A DNA stretch of 41,190 bases. It comes from Lachnospiraceae bacterium (GTDB taxonomy: Bacteria > Bacillota > Clostridia > Lachnospirales > Lachnospiraceae). Each line of letters opens with the position of its first letter. Within the stretch, counting starts at the first letter, position 1. The stretch lies in contig JAQXLY010000066.1 of the NCBI GenBank assembly GCA_029012365.1, positions 1 through 41,190 of the forward strand, in the 5' to 3' direction. This document shows positions 17,427 through 25,876 of this stretch, piece by piece. The position numbers and the translations under genes are program-made. Below the pieces are notes generated by a model, which was not told the origin of the DNA, ran no database searches, and worked only from the letters and a program-made list of their open reading frames with translations.

Positions 17427-18806
17427 ATGAAAAAAACAGATGCTTATCAATTAGATATGACAACCGGAGCATTACTTCCGAAAATGCTCCGGTTTGCTCT
17501 GCCGCTTATGGCATCCAGCCTTTTACAGCTTTTATTCAACGCCGCGGATATTGCCGTGGTAGGTAAATTTGCGGGAGATAACTCCCTCGCTGCGGTAGGC
17601 TCCACCTCATCCCTCATCAACCTGATGACCAATCTCTTTCTGGGACTATCGACCGGTGCCAATGTTTTATCCGCAAAATATATAGGTGCCGGCGATAAGA
17701 AACGGACAGAAAAAGTAGTACATACAGCCATTACCGTCAGTCTCCTCTGCGGACTTATATTAACCTTAATCGGTGTTGCTTTCGCACCTCAGATTCTCAG
17801 CCTGATGAAGTCTCCTGGCGGTGTCATCGGGCTTGCCTCTTTGTACCTTCGCGTGTACTTTCTCGGCATGCCTGCCATGATGTTTTACAATTTCGGCAGC
17901 TCTCTGCTCCGCTCCAAAGGGGATACCAGACGTCCGCTTTACTTTCTGACCGCAGCAGGTATCCTGAATGTTTTACTGAACCTGCTATTTGTCATTGTAT
18001 TTCATATGGATGTGGCAGGCGTTGCCCTTGCTACAATTCTGTCCCAGTATATGTCTGCAGTGCTTATCCTCCGATGCCTGATGACAGAAAAGGACGAAGC
18101 ATTCCGTCTGGTACTGCAAAAGCTGGGCATTGACAAGACCACACTGATTGGTCTTGTCAGAATCGGTCTTCCGGCAGGACTGCAGGGAACCGTATTCTCT
18201 CTCTCCAATGTTGTAATCCAGTCCTCCATCAACAGCTTTGGTGAGATTATTGTGGCCGGCAGCTCTGCTGCCGCAAGCATTGAGGGCTTCGTCTGGGTTT
18301 CCATGAACGCCTTTCATCAGGCAGCACTGACCTTTACGAGTCAGAACATCGGCGGAAAGAAATACTCACGCATAAATAAAATCTTTTTACGAGCACAGGG
18401 CTGTGCCATCACCGCCGGTCTGGTATTCGGTAACCTTGCCTTTCTCTTCGGTAGACCGCTCCTTCGCATCTATACAGATACACCGGCTTCCATAGAGGCC
18501 GGAATGGTGCGCCTTAGTATCATCTGTACCACCTACTGCCTGTGTGGTATGATGGATGCTATCGTCGGCTCCATCCGCGGCATGGGCTACGGTGTTACAC
18601 CGACCATTGTTTCTATGCTCGGTGCCTGTGGACTGCGTCTTCTCTGGATTGCAACCCTTTTTCAGCTTCCGCAGTACCACACTCCGGAGGCCCTGTTCTT
18701 CTCCTATCCGGTGTCCTGGACATTGACATTCCTTGCACATCTGGTATGCTTTATGTTTATGCGACGGAGGTTTCCGAAGAAGGATGAATTAAATCAGCCC
18801 TTATAA
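17427..18806 (+). CDS. MATE-family multidrug efflux transporter
   Basis: 459 residues, twelve predicted membrane helices in two homologous halves. N-terminal hallmark MLRFALPLMASSLLQLLFNA followed by DIAVVGKFAGDNSLAAVGST matches the MatE family (DinF/NorM type). Exports drugs or metabolites using an ion gradient. GGAGG precedes the ATG. Its 3' end overlaps the convergent ridA gene by 13 bp, so their mRNAs would be complementary at the ends. Confidence 0.93.
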   Translation: MKKTDAYQLDMTTGALLPKMLRFALPLMASSLLQLLFNAADIAVVGKFAGDNSLAAVGSTSSLINLMTNLFLGLSTGANVLSAKYIGAGDKKRTEKVVHTAITVSLLCGLILTLIGVAFAPQILSLMKSPGGVIGLASLYLRVYFLGMPAMMFYNFGSSLLRSKGDTRRPLYFLTAAGILNVLLNLLFVIVFHMDVAGVALATILSQYMSAVLILRCLMTEKDEAFRLVLQKLGIDKTTLIGLVRIGLPAGLQGTVFSLSNVVIQSSINSFGEIIVAGSSAAASIEGFVWVSMNAFHQAALTFTSQNIGGKKYSRINKIFLRAQGCAITAGLVFGNLAFLFGRPLLRIYTDTPASIEAGMVRLSIICTTYCLCGMMDAIVGSIRGMGYGVTPTIVSMLGACGLRLLWIATLFQLPQYHTPEALFFSYPVSWTLTFLAHLVCFMFMRRRFPKKDELNQPL

Positions 18807-19171
18807 GCAACTACTTCGATTTCAAACAACGCCCCCTTCGGAAGTGCACCTGCCTGTAAACAGGAGCGTGCCGGGGTCTCGCCGGTAAAATACTTTGCAT
18901 AAATCTCGTTAATCTTACCGAAATCTGCAATGTCTGCTAAGAATACAGTGGTCTTAATAACATCCGCCATCGTACAGCCTGCTGCGGCAAGTACCGCCTG
19001 AATGTTCTGTAATGCCTGCTCCGCCTGAGCCTCTACACCCTCAGCCAGCACACCGGTAGCCGGAACGAGTCCGATCTGTCCGGAGGTATACACGAAATCG
19101 CCTGCCTCTACTGCATGTACATAAGGTCCTACTGCTGCCGGTGCATTTTCTGCATGAATTGTCTTTCTCAT
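18794..19171 (-). CDS. ridA: RidA family reactive intermediate deaminase
   Basis: 125 residues, full length. Hydrolyses reactive enamine/imine intermediates such as 2-aminoacrylate, protecting PLP enzymes. Seen: N-terminal PYVHAVEAGDFVYTSGQIGL, the active-site Arg in TPARSC (R102) and the C-terminal FEIE (E119). Forms trimers in the cytosol in known members. GAGAGG precedes the ATG. Confidence 0.93.
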   Translation of the reverse strand: MRKTIHAENAPAAVGPYVHAVEAGDFVYTSGQIGLVPATGVLAEGVEAQAEQALQNIQAVLAAAGCTMADVIKTTVFLADIADFGKINEIYAKYFTGETPARSCLQAGALPKGALFEIEVVAYKG

Positions 19172-19291
19172 AATAGAATTCCTCTCTTTTCACTTTTATT
19201 TTCTAAGGAGTTCCGGAAAAATCTTACCCCTTCCGTTCCTCGTTTTCACAGGTATGACGCTTCCTTTTTCCTACGCGCTATCCCTTAATTA

Positions 19292-19320
19292 ATAATATCA
19301 TATCGCAACAACTGTCGCAA
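19292..19320 (-). promoter_or_regulatory. ridA promoter
   Basis: TTGCGA, 17-bp spacer, TATTAT on the minus strand; TTGCGA is repeated inside the spacer, which might be an operator half-site. Confidence 0.5.
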
Positions 19321-19357
19321 ATTTTTTTCATTTCTATTCACGTCACAGTTTTCATTG

Positions 19358-20485
19358 CTATTTCCCGAATATCAGCTCCCGCAGCTTCAGATGTATCTCT
19401 CCGTACGCAAAACCGCAATTTCTTACATGCTGGGTATAAACAGCCGATACCTTTGCTTTCGTATCCATCGAAATCCAGCTTGCCGCAGCACCATCCCAGC
19501 CGAACACACCTGCCGGTGCCGTGGAGCCAATCTTCTCCGGCTCCATCAGAACCTGCACACCACAACCGTAGCCGTAGCCCTGTCGGCCCATATTTCTTGC
19601 AATCTCCTCTCTGGATGTGTCGCCCAAAAGATTCGTTTTCATCAGTTCCACGGTCTCCGGCTGTAATATCCGCACACCCGTATTACTGATACCGCCACAG
19701 GCAAGCGCATCCGCAAATATTGCATAGTCCTCCGTACAGCTGATAAGCCCCGCACCCCCGCTTTCATAATTTTCCGAAAGCTGGTAACAGCAGGATTGCT
19801 CCATCGGCACAATTTCACCCTTCTCATTCTGAATAAACTGCTGTGCCAGTCCCGGAACGTCATCATTCATCGGTTTTGCAAAAAATGTATTTTTTAATCC
19901 GAGCGGCTCCCAAAGGTTCTTCCTTAGGTATTCCCCAAAGGTCATACCGGACACCGCTTCAATCACCGCTGCAACCACATCATGACTTAAACTATACTGA
20001 AAATGCTCTCCCGGAACAAAATCAAGCGGTGATTCCGCGAAAGAATTGACAAGCTCAAGCGTTGTAGCTGCCTGTCCCTTTTCCTTTAACACACGCAGAA
20101 TGCCCGGTCGCTGCAAATCGTAATCCAATCCTGACTGCATTGATAAAAGATGTTTGATTTTCAGTGGCTTTGTCAAAGGCTCCACTGCATCTCCGTTCTT
20201 TACCGTAAGCTTCTGATATGCCGGAAGGTACTTGCCGACCTCATCCTCCAGCGAAAGCTGCCCCTGCTCTACCAGCCGGAGCACTGCCGTCATAGTCTGT
20301 ACCTTTGTCATGGAAAACATCAGATACACTTCACTGCCATCTATCTTCCTTTCCCTTTTTGCATCGGTAGTTCCGTTCATATGACGATATAAAAGCTCAT
20401 GGTCGCGGTATATTATGCAGTCTACTGATGGGATGCCCTTTCCCTCCAACGAGTCCAGATACTCTGTTATCTTCTCAAAATCCAT
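19358..20485 (-). CDS. Serine hydrolase, class C beta-lactamase-like
   Basis: 375 residues. SxxK motif SMTK (58-61) and the C-terminal VFGWDGAAASW (~330-342) identify the beta-lactamase/esterase EstB family. The usual YxN is Y-S-L-S here (~162), so activity as a true beta-lactamase is doubtful; esterase or peptidase activity is more likely. No signal peptide is visible, so cytoplasmic. GAGAGGAAA precedes the ATG. Confidence 0.88.
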   Translation of the reverse strand: MDFEKITEYLDSLEGKGIPSVDCIIYRDHELLYRHMNGTTDAKRERKIDGSEVYLMFSMTKVQTMTAVLRLVEQGQLSLEDEVGKYLPAYQKLTVKNGDAVEPLTKPLKIKHLLSMQSGLDYDLQRPGILRVLKEKGQAATTLELVNSFAESPLDFVPGEHFQYSLSHDVVAAVIEAVSGMTFGEYLRKNLWEPLGLKNTFFAKPMNDDVPGLAQQFIQNEKGEIVPMEQSCCYQLSENYESGGAGLISCTEDYAIFADALACGGISNTGVRILQPETVELMKTNLLGDTSREEIARNMGRQGYGYGCGVQVLMEPEKIGSTAPAGVFGWDGAAASWISMDTKAKVSAVYTQHVRNCGFAYGEIHLKLRELIFGK

Positions 20486-20553
20486 ACTATTTTCCTCTCT
20501 TTCTGCTTTTCGCTTCTTACATTGCTTCCTTTACCGGATTATCTGCGACACCC

Positions 20554-21411
20554 TTATTCAAACTCTCCCATCCGCTCCTTAAAGAACTGATAATACAACT
20601 GCACGTTTTTTAGCTGCGTCCACTTCTTTGGTCGTACCGGCTGAGTATCCAAATCATAAATCTTGGCACTCTTCATCCCCAACAGAAAAGGAGAATGCGT
20701 CGAAATGATAAACTGGCAATTCAAATAATTTGCAGCTTCCTCTATGAACTTTACAAGCTCCAGCTGACGCTCCGGTGAAAGACTGTTTTCGGGCTCATCC
20801 AAAAGATACAGCGCACTCTCCTCCACCTTTTCCTGAAAATAACGGAAGGCGTTTTCTCCGTTGGAGTGTTCTCTGATATTATCCATAAGGTTTTCTCTGA
20901 CATACTTGGACTGGGTTTTCCGTCTGGCCAGATTCACCTTCTTTAGCTGCTCAAAATCCTCCATCGTCCGGTAGTGAAAATCTGAGTACTTCGCATCCAG
21001 ATACTCCTGAAACAGTTCCTCCCGTTTCGAATGAATCCCCTCATTTAAGGTACGCACTCCCAGCATATAGTCAAAGACATCATCACTCGTAATAATACGG
21101 CTGTTCTCGGTCAAGTCCCTTTCCAGCGCCACATCACAACGTGCAATATAATCCGGAAAGAAATTGGAACGGTTATACATGGACTCCCGTTTCAACTCCA
21201 GCTTTTCCGCAATTACATTTAAAATCGTAGTTTTGCCCGAACCGTTACCACCGTACAGTATTGTAATGTCTTCGAAATTCAAAATGGAAATCTCTTTTTT
21301 CGCCACCTGCCCGAATGGATAATACGAATCATAACAGGTCCGCTGCACGCTCATAAAAAAGCTGTGCTCCTCTTCTGCATCAGGGAAAGTAAAGGAACTT
21401 AAATAAATCAT
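20554..21411 (-). CDS. Predicted ATPase of COG3910 type
   Basis: 285 residues. ABC/SMC-like fold: Walker A YGGNGSGKT (53-61), a helical insert (~75-190) and Walker B LYLLDEPENSLS (~197) followed by ISTHSPF. This matches the small stand-alone predicted ATPases of COG3910, whose role is unknown. Lies between a serine hydrolase and dtd on the same strand; no nuclease partner is adjacent, so a defence role is not indicated. Confidence 0.83.
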   Translation of the reverse strand: MIYLSSFTFPDAEEEHSFFMSVQRTCYDSYYPFGQVAKKEISILNFEDITILYGGNGSGKTTILNVIAEKLELKRESMYNRSNFFPDYIARCDVALERDLTENSRIITSDDVFDYMLGVRTLNEGIHSKREELFQEYLDAKYSDFHYRTMEDFEQLKKVNLARRKTQSKYVRENLMDNIREHSNGENAFRYFQEKVEESALYLLDEPENSLSPERQLELVKFIEEAANYLNCQFIISTHSPFLLGMKSAKIYDLDTQPVRPKKWTQLKNVQLYYQFFKERMGEFE

Positions 21412-21502
21412 AGACTACCTCTCCTTAACCATCATAAATTACTCGTCTCTTCTTTAAATCTTCCGCTTCGTATACCCCGTACCTGTTTCCGCCCCCTATC
21501 TT

Positions 21503-21943
21503 TTACAAATTGTCCAGCACAATGGTAAACGGGCCGTCATTCAATAACTCCACCTTCATGTCCGCCCCGAACTCGCCGGTCTGCACCGGATATCCTTCTT
21601 TCCTGCAGCTTTCAATAATATACTCGTAGAGTTCTGTCGCCAGTGCCGGTGCTCCCGCATTGATAAAAGACGGACGGTTTCCCTTGCGGCAATCCGCATA
21701 CAACGTAAACTGGGAAATCAACAACAACTCACCGTTTACATCCTTTAAGGAAAGATTCGTCTTTCCTTCCGCATCCTCAAAAATCCGCAAGCCCAGAAGC
21801 TTTTTCACATACTTATCCGCGATTTCCTTCGTATCCTCCGCTCCAACACCGATGAGAACCAGAAAACCCTTCCCAATGGAGCCGATACAGGTCCCGTCCA
21901 CGGTTACGCTCGCTTTTGTCACTCTTTGAATTACAAACTTCAT
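21503..21943 (-). CDS. dtd: D-aminoacyl-tRNA deacylase
   Basis: 146 residues, standard length. Hydrolyses D-aminoacyl-tRNA, recycling tRNA and keeping D-residues out of protein. Motifs: SQFTLYAD (~77-84) and the C-terminal [11 protein letters not shown], equivalent to the NxGPVT motif; Val is Phe here. GAAAGGATA precedes the ATG. Confidence 0.95.
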   Translation of the reverse strand: MKFVIQRVTKASVTVDGTCIGSIGKGFLVLIGVGAEDTKEIADKYVKKLLGLRIFEDAEGKTNLSLKDVNGELLLISQFTLYADCRKGNRPSFINAGAPALATELYEYIIESCRKEGYPVQTGEFGADMKVELLNDGPFTIVLDNL

Positions 21944-22137
21944 GATATCTATCCTTTCAATCTACATTCTAAGAATCAGGTTTTGTACAATATTGTAAAA
22001 TTTTGTAAATGAAGTCATTCTACAAATATAGAACTGTTATACCGGTGCTTTAATAAATCGTTTCCTCAACACTTATTATTATCATACCATATTTTCGGGA
22101 TATGGCAAGTGATATGATTCTTTGTTATCACATTAAC

Positions 22138-22187
22138 GTAACAGTTCAGCCTTTTAGTGTGTAATCATTGTGGCAAAGGAGTAGTTA
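22138..22187 (+). repeat. Dispersed ~50-bp repeat, copy B
   Basis: Starts GTAACAGTTCAGCC; matches copy D (34951-34999) at about 45 of 49 positions. Its AAAGGAG lies ten bases before the methyltransferase ATG, so the repeat supplies that gene's ribosome binding site. Confidence 0.75.
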
Positions 22188-22189
22188 TC

Positions 22190-22951
22190 ATGAACGTAAA
22201 TGAATTAAGAACAAAATGGGAAGCAGAAGAAGCTATTGCCCACATCAAGGGCTGGGATTTTTCCCACATTGAAGGCAAATTCAAATCCGAAGAGGATGAA
22301 ATGCCGTGGGACTATGCGCAGGTTATCAAGAAGTATCTCAAACCTACCGACAGGATTTTAGATACCGACACCGGCGGCGGAGAATTTTTGTTATCCCTGC
22401 AGCATCCGTATGAACTAACCAGTGCAACCGAAGGCTACGCACCGAATGTGACATTATGTAAGCAAACCCTGCCTCCTCTCGGAATTGACTTTCGGGAAAT
22501 GGGCGACGCTTCCCATATGCCGTTTGAGGACAATACCTTTGACATTGTACTGAACCGTCACGGAGACTATGACCCGAAAGAAATCTGCCGGGTCTTAAAG
22601 CCGGGTGGCCTTTTCATCACACAGCAGGTAGGCGAGGACAATGACCGGGAACTGGTGCAAATGCTACTGCCGAGCACAGGAAAATCCTTTCCGGGACACA
22701 ACCTTAAAACCCAGACCGCCTTATTCACAGCGAACAAATTTACCTCACTGGAACAGGATGAAGTACACAAGCCGATTTATTTCTACGACACCGCGGCATT
22801 GGTCTGGTTTGCAAGAATCATTCAGTGGGAATTTATTGATTTTTCCGTAAACAGATGCTTTGACCGGCTTTTAGAGGTCGAAAAAGAAATCCGAAAGCAT
22901 GGCTTTGTGGAAGGAAAGGTACACCGATTCTATTTTGTGATGCAGAAGTAA
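22190..22951 (+). CDS. Class I SAM-dependent methyltransferase
   Basis: 253 residues. SAM motif I RILDTDTGGGEFLLSL (~56), then GDASHMPFEDNTFDIVLNRHG and RVLKPGGLFITQQVG, typical of Methyltransf_11 enzymes. The Gly-loop reads DTGGGE. Substrate not predictable. Start at 22190 follows AAAGGAG within repeat copy B, and the stop is followed 14 bp later by repeat copy C in the same orientation, so the gene is bracketed by direct repeats and could have moved as a cassette. Confidence 0.85.
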   Translation: MNVNELRTKWEAEEAIAHIKGWDFSHIEGKFKSEEDEMPWDYAQVIKKYLKPTDRILDTDTGGGEFLLSLQHPYELTSATEGYAPNVTLCKQTLPPLGIDFREMGDASHMPFEDNTFDIVLNRHGDYDPKEICRVLKPGGLFITQQVGEDNDRELVQMLLPSTGKSFPGHNLKTQTALFTANKFTSLEQDEVHKPIYFYDTAALVWFARIIQWEFIDFSVNRCFDRLLEVEKEIRKHGFVEGKVHRFYFVMQK

Positions 22952-22965
22952 GAAACAAGTAGTAG

Positions 22966-23016
22966 GTAACAATTCAGCCTTACTTATGCGGGATAGGTTG
23001 TGGCGAAGGAGTATTC
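22966..23016 (+). repeat. Dispersed ~50-bp repeat, copy C
   Basis: Starts GTAACAATTCAGCC and ends GGAGTATTC; closest to copy A. It ends 12 bp before the -35 box of the antisense RNA described next. Confidence 0.75.
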
Positions 23017-23027
23017 GTAAAAAAATA

Positions 23028-23056
23028 TTGCATTCTTATCAGAAAGATGCTATACT
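23028..23056 (+). promoter_or_regulatory. Promoter of antisense RNA (type I antitoxin)
   Basis: TTGCAT, 17-bp spacer, TATACT, with no reading frame downstream before the terminator at 23115-23153. Confidence 0.8.
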
Positions 23057-23062
23057 ATCAAT

Positions 23063-23153
23063 AAAGAAAGTGCTACCGATAGAACGGTTGCCTGAAACTA
23101 ATCAATCACAAAAGGTGACGGTCGGCTTGTGAGGCGTGGACCGTTACTTTTTT
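23063..23153 (+). ncRNA. Putative antisense RNA antitoxin
   Basis: About 90 nt from the promoter above to a terminator with stem GTGACGGTC (23115-23123) and GACCGTTAC (23139-23147) followed by six T. The RNA overlaps the 3' end of the toxin gene on the other strand, sharing a bidirectional terminator. A second contact is possible: GGTTGCC (23087-23093) in this RNA is complementary to GGCAACC in the toxin leader (near 23295). Convergent genes, a shared terminator and repeated contact sites are the layout of Fst/par-type type I systems. Expression not shown. Confidence 0.65.
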
Positions 23154-23251
23154 GCGTTTTTTCCATTGGAATAGCCTAGTTTATAGGCTGCTCCGCAGGC
23201 TATACTTACGATAGCAATCAGATAATATACAGATTCTATAGTTAAATACAT
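23144..23251 (-). CDS. Small hydrophobic peptide, putative type I toxin
   Basis: 35 residues: N-terminal MYLTIESVYYLIAIVSIACG with one membrane helix (about 8-24), then a basic tail ending GKNAKK. This is the shape of Fst/TxpA-like toxins that insert in the membrane. GGAGG lies nine bases before the ATG. The mRNA from the promoter at 23378-23406 would have a ~120-nt leader in which GGTTACC (near 23340) can pair with GGTAACC (near 23283), possibly masking the ribosome site. The antisense RNA covers the last bases of the gene. I infer function from size, topology and locus layout, not from a recognised family. Confidence 0.65.
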   Translation of the reverse strand: MYLTIESVYYLIAIVSIACGAAYKLGYSNGKNAKK

Positions 23252-23377
23252 AGCGCAACTCCTCCCATTTACATATTCCCGGGTTACCATAGGTTGCCGA
23301 GTGAAATCTATGTAAACAGAGCTTGTACTCTCTGAGGGAAGGTAACCGTCCTACCGTACTTAGTAGCACTTACATTA

Positions 23378-23406
23378 AGTATATGCCTTGCACTTCATAT
23401 AGTCAA
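23378..23406 (-). promoter_or_regulatory. Promoter of the putative toxin
   Basis: TTGACT, 17-bp spacer, TATACT on the minus strand. The first ~35 transcribed bases (AAGTGCTACT... GGACGGTTACC) resemble the first bases of the antisense RNA (AAGTGCTACC... AACGGTTGCC), so the locus is bounded by an imperfect inverted repeat. Confidence 0.8.
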
Positions 23407-23654
23407 GATTTTTCGAACATTTTTTCGGTTTTACATTTTGAACACCAAAAAAACTGACGTTTGCAACCAATTAATTTCTACATGTTACATTCAGTTGCGG
23501 AGATGTCACAACTGAGTAGTGGCTTTTTTTCACCATTTGATATATAATTCCGGTATCTGCTGCTTCGTAGCACAGCGAAACAAGCGATAACAAAACACTC
23601 TGGTATTAATTCCACTTTTCACCCTACGGTTGAAATTTATCATTTACACGTTTA
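23407..23654. other. Intergenic region, one weak hairpin
   Basis: CAGTTG (23492-23497) and CAACTG (23509-23514) form a short stem, followed 8 bases later by CTTTTTTT, a possible weak plus-strand terminator. No reading frame with a ribosome binding site was found. Confidence 0.3.
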
Positions 23655-23683
23655 TTGTCCTTCTGACCGTTTCATGGTATAAC
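23655..23683 (+). promoter_or_regulatory. Promoter of XRE-TPR gene
   Basis: TTGTCC, 17-bp spacer, TATAAC, about 75 bp before the start codon at 23761. Confidence 0.65.
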
Positions 23684-23760
23684 TAAGGCATAAGGCAGGC
23701 GCCGTCTTGACAACTTAGATAGAAAATAGAAGCCGGATAAAATCAATGGAGGACATAACA

Positions 23761-24546
23761 ATGAAAATCGGAACAAAAATAAAAGAACTTCGCAAACAAC
23801 GCGGCATTACCCAGGAGCAGCTTGCAAACAGCATCGGTATTTCCTTTCAGGCGGTCAGCAAGTGGGAAAACAACCTTGCCCTGCCGGATATATCTCTTAC
23901 ACCAATACTTTCAAGCTATTTCGGTGTTTCCATGGATGAACTGTTTGACTTCAATTTAAAGGAACTGGAACTTGCAGTAGACGCCATCTGCAAAGAAGCA
24001 TATCAGTACCGGGAATGCGACCCACAAAAAAGCAGAGCTATTTTAGAGGAAGGATTAAAGAAATACCCGGACAATGACATTCTGCTGAACAACCTGCTTT
24101 ATGTCATAAACTATACCGAGAACCCGGACGAAACCATCGCCATTGCAAACAAACTCGCCGAAACCACCCGGGAAAGCGACGTAAAGTACGACTCTCTCCG
24201 TTTCCTTGCCTACGCCTACAAAGCAAAAGGCGACATCGACAGCGCCAAGGCCGCTTTGGAACAAATCCCGGAGATTTACTTCACGAAACTTACCGAAATT
24301 GCCTACCTTTTAGATGGCAAGGAAAAGTTCGAAGCCGCCGAAAAGCAGAAGTGGATTTCTTTCGAAAACCTGCTTCAGATGATGCAAAAGCTGGCAGAAT
24401 GCTACGAAACCGAAGGCGATATTGCGAAGGCAATTGAAGAGACTGAAGCCGCGCTGCAACTGTTACCGATTTTAAAGAAGGAGCAGTTTGATATTTATGT
24501 GGAGTTCTTTGAAAAGCAACTTGTAAGATTGAAAGAAACGTCGTAA
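23761..24546 (+). CDS. XRE-family regulator with TPR-like domain
   Basis: 261 residues. Helix-turn-helix at 1-62 (TQEQLANSIGISFQAVSKWE), then helical repeats resembling tetratricopeptides (SRAILEEGLKKYPDNDILLN; AYAYKAKGDIDSAKAALEQI; ECYETEGDIAKAIEETEAAL). Such XRE-TPR proteins often bind a peptide or protein partner, as in the RRNPP group, though no cognate peptide was found. TGGAGG precedes the ATG at 23761; an earlier start would lie in the leader. Convergent with a similar regulator at 24683. Confidence 0.85.
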   Translation: MKIGTKIKELRKQRGITQEQLANSIGISFQAVSKWENNLALPDISLTPILSSYFGVSMDELFDFNLKELELAVDAICKEAYQYRECDPQKSRAILEEGLKKYPDNDILLNNLLYVINYTENPDETIAIANKLAETTRESDVKYDSLRFLAYAYKAKGDIDSAKAALEQIPEIYFTKLTEIAYLLDGKEKFEAAEKQKWISFENLLQMMQKLAECYETEGDIAKAIEETEAALQLLPILKKEQFDIYVEFFEKQLVRLKETS

Positions 24547-24597
24547 ATCCGGCTTGCGCTAAAAACAGCGTTTTAACCAACAGTACTCTGCACATAA

Positions 24598-24646
24598 AAC
24601 AGGAAACCCGTAAGAATCCTCCCCTGGACCTCACGGGTTTCCTGTT
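24598..24646. terminator. Bidirectional terminator between two XRE genes
   Basis: 14-bp perfect stem AACAGGAAACCCGT (24598-24611) with its complement (24633-24646); T-rich after both arms. Confidence 0.85.
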
Positions 24647-24682
24647 TTCTCAATATCTTACCCGGTGCTTTCCCCGGACCGA

Positions 24683-25783
24683 TTACATCCATTTATAATC
24701 ATTTTCCCCGGCGTACTCGGAAAGCTTTTTTGTAAGAGCCACAAATCCGGCGTCGTTTCTCACGGAATCATACTCCGGAAGCTCTGTCCGTGAAAGTATA
24801 ATCGTTGCGATATTCTCCCTCTCGTTCAAGCTTACTCCCCGTGACGGAGAATCATACTGCTTCCACAAGAGAGAGGTATGCACAAAGCTTTCACTATTCA
24901 TATACCCGATAAAACCTATGACACTCTCCACAGCCTGTTCCAAATGGCACAGGCACTTCTCCTTATTTTGCCGCTTTGCGTATTCCCTTGCCTGCATCTC
25001 ATGGGACTCCGCTAAATGTTCGTTGAAAAATCCGTAGTCTCCCTGCTCAAACAGCAGCGAAAACAGCGCGAACTTCTTGTCCCGAAGCTCCATCCGCTCC
25101 TCTTCCGTATACAACCACTCTCCGGAATCCAGTTGAAAGTTCGCAAGCATGCTACGGGCAAATCTACCAAATAACGTAAACTTTAAAAACCTCTCTGCTT
25201 CTACCTTTTCCGAACCGGTACAAAGCTCCGGAGTCACAAACTCCCTGCTGTCAAAAAGATGCGGAAGCTTCCTTGCATATTCCCATGCCGTTTCCGTCTC
25301 ACCTTTCTCTCTGTAATAAAAGCAAAGGAAATTAATCGCTGTATATCTCGACTCATCCTCCAAGGAATGTCCTAAAATATACTCGCTGTAGCTTCGACAT
25401 TCCTCTTCCATCCGCTCCTTCTCCTCCCTGTCACACTCCGGGGAATTCATCCAAACCGTTGACTCACCGATAATCATACCCATCAACCAAGCATCATTCG
25501 GAAACTTCTTCAAACTATCCTTCAACAACAAAAGTGCTTTCTTCGTCCGTCCATTCTTTCCTAGAGCCATGTACTCATCCGCTATTTTATCCAGTTCTGC
25601 CGCCTTATGGAACACATCAATCTCCAGTAACTCATCCGACGTCACCTCAAAGAAATTACAAAGCATCGGCAACTGGGAAATATCCGGTGCCGTACGACCG
25701 CACTCCCACTGTGAAACCGCTTTCGACGAAATCCCTAACACCTCCGCCAACTCGTCCTGCGTCAAATTGCGTTCCTTACGCAA
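24683..25783 (-). CDS. XRE-family regulator with helical C-terminal domain
   Basis: About 366 residues: helix-turn-helix (TQDELAEVLGISSKAVSQWE) and TPR-like helices (TKKALLLLKDSLKKFPNDAW). Related in layout to the convergent XRE gene. The start is uncertain: the first usable codon is TTG at 25783, four bases after GGGAG, and an in-frame stop lies 14 codons upstream with no ATG or GTG between. Homology to HTH helix 1 begins slightly earlier (FFGRRLRKERN), so the N terminus may be trimmed or the gene decaying. The left arm of the structured element at 25877 lies about 95 bp upstream. Confidence 0.75.
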   Translation of the reverse strand: MRKERNLTQDELAEVLGISSKAVSQWECGRTAPDISQLPMLCNFFEVTSDELLEIDVFHKAAELDKIADEYMALGKNGRTKKALLLLKDSLKKFPNDAWLMGMIIGESTVWMNSPECDREEKERMEEECRSYSEYILGHSLEDESRYTAINFLCFYYREKGETETAWEYARKLPHLFDSREFVTPELCTGSEKVEAERFLKFTLFGRFARSMLANFQLDSGEWLYTEEERMELRDKKFALFSLLFEQGDYGFFNEHLAESHEMQAREYAKRQNKEKCLCHLEQAVESVIGFIGYMNSESFVHTSLLWKQYDSPSRGVSLNERENIATIILSRTELPEYDSVRNDAGFVALTKKLSEYAGENDYKWM

Positions 25784-25876
25784 CCTTCTCCCGAAAAAGG
25801 AAGTGACGAAACAATGAGTACTTCTTCAACAGAACGTTGAATGTTCTCCTTCTCCCCCGAAAAGAATTCTTACCTT

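Noticed and set aside
20554..21411. ATPase as part of a defence system
   Set aside because: No nuclease, reverse transcriptase or toxin partner is adjacent; neighbours are housekeeping genes.
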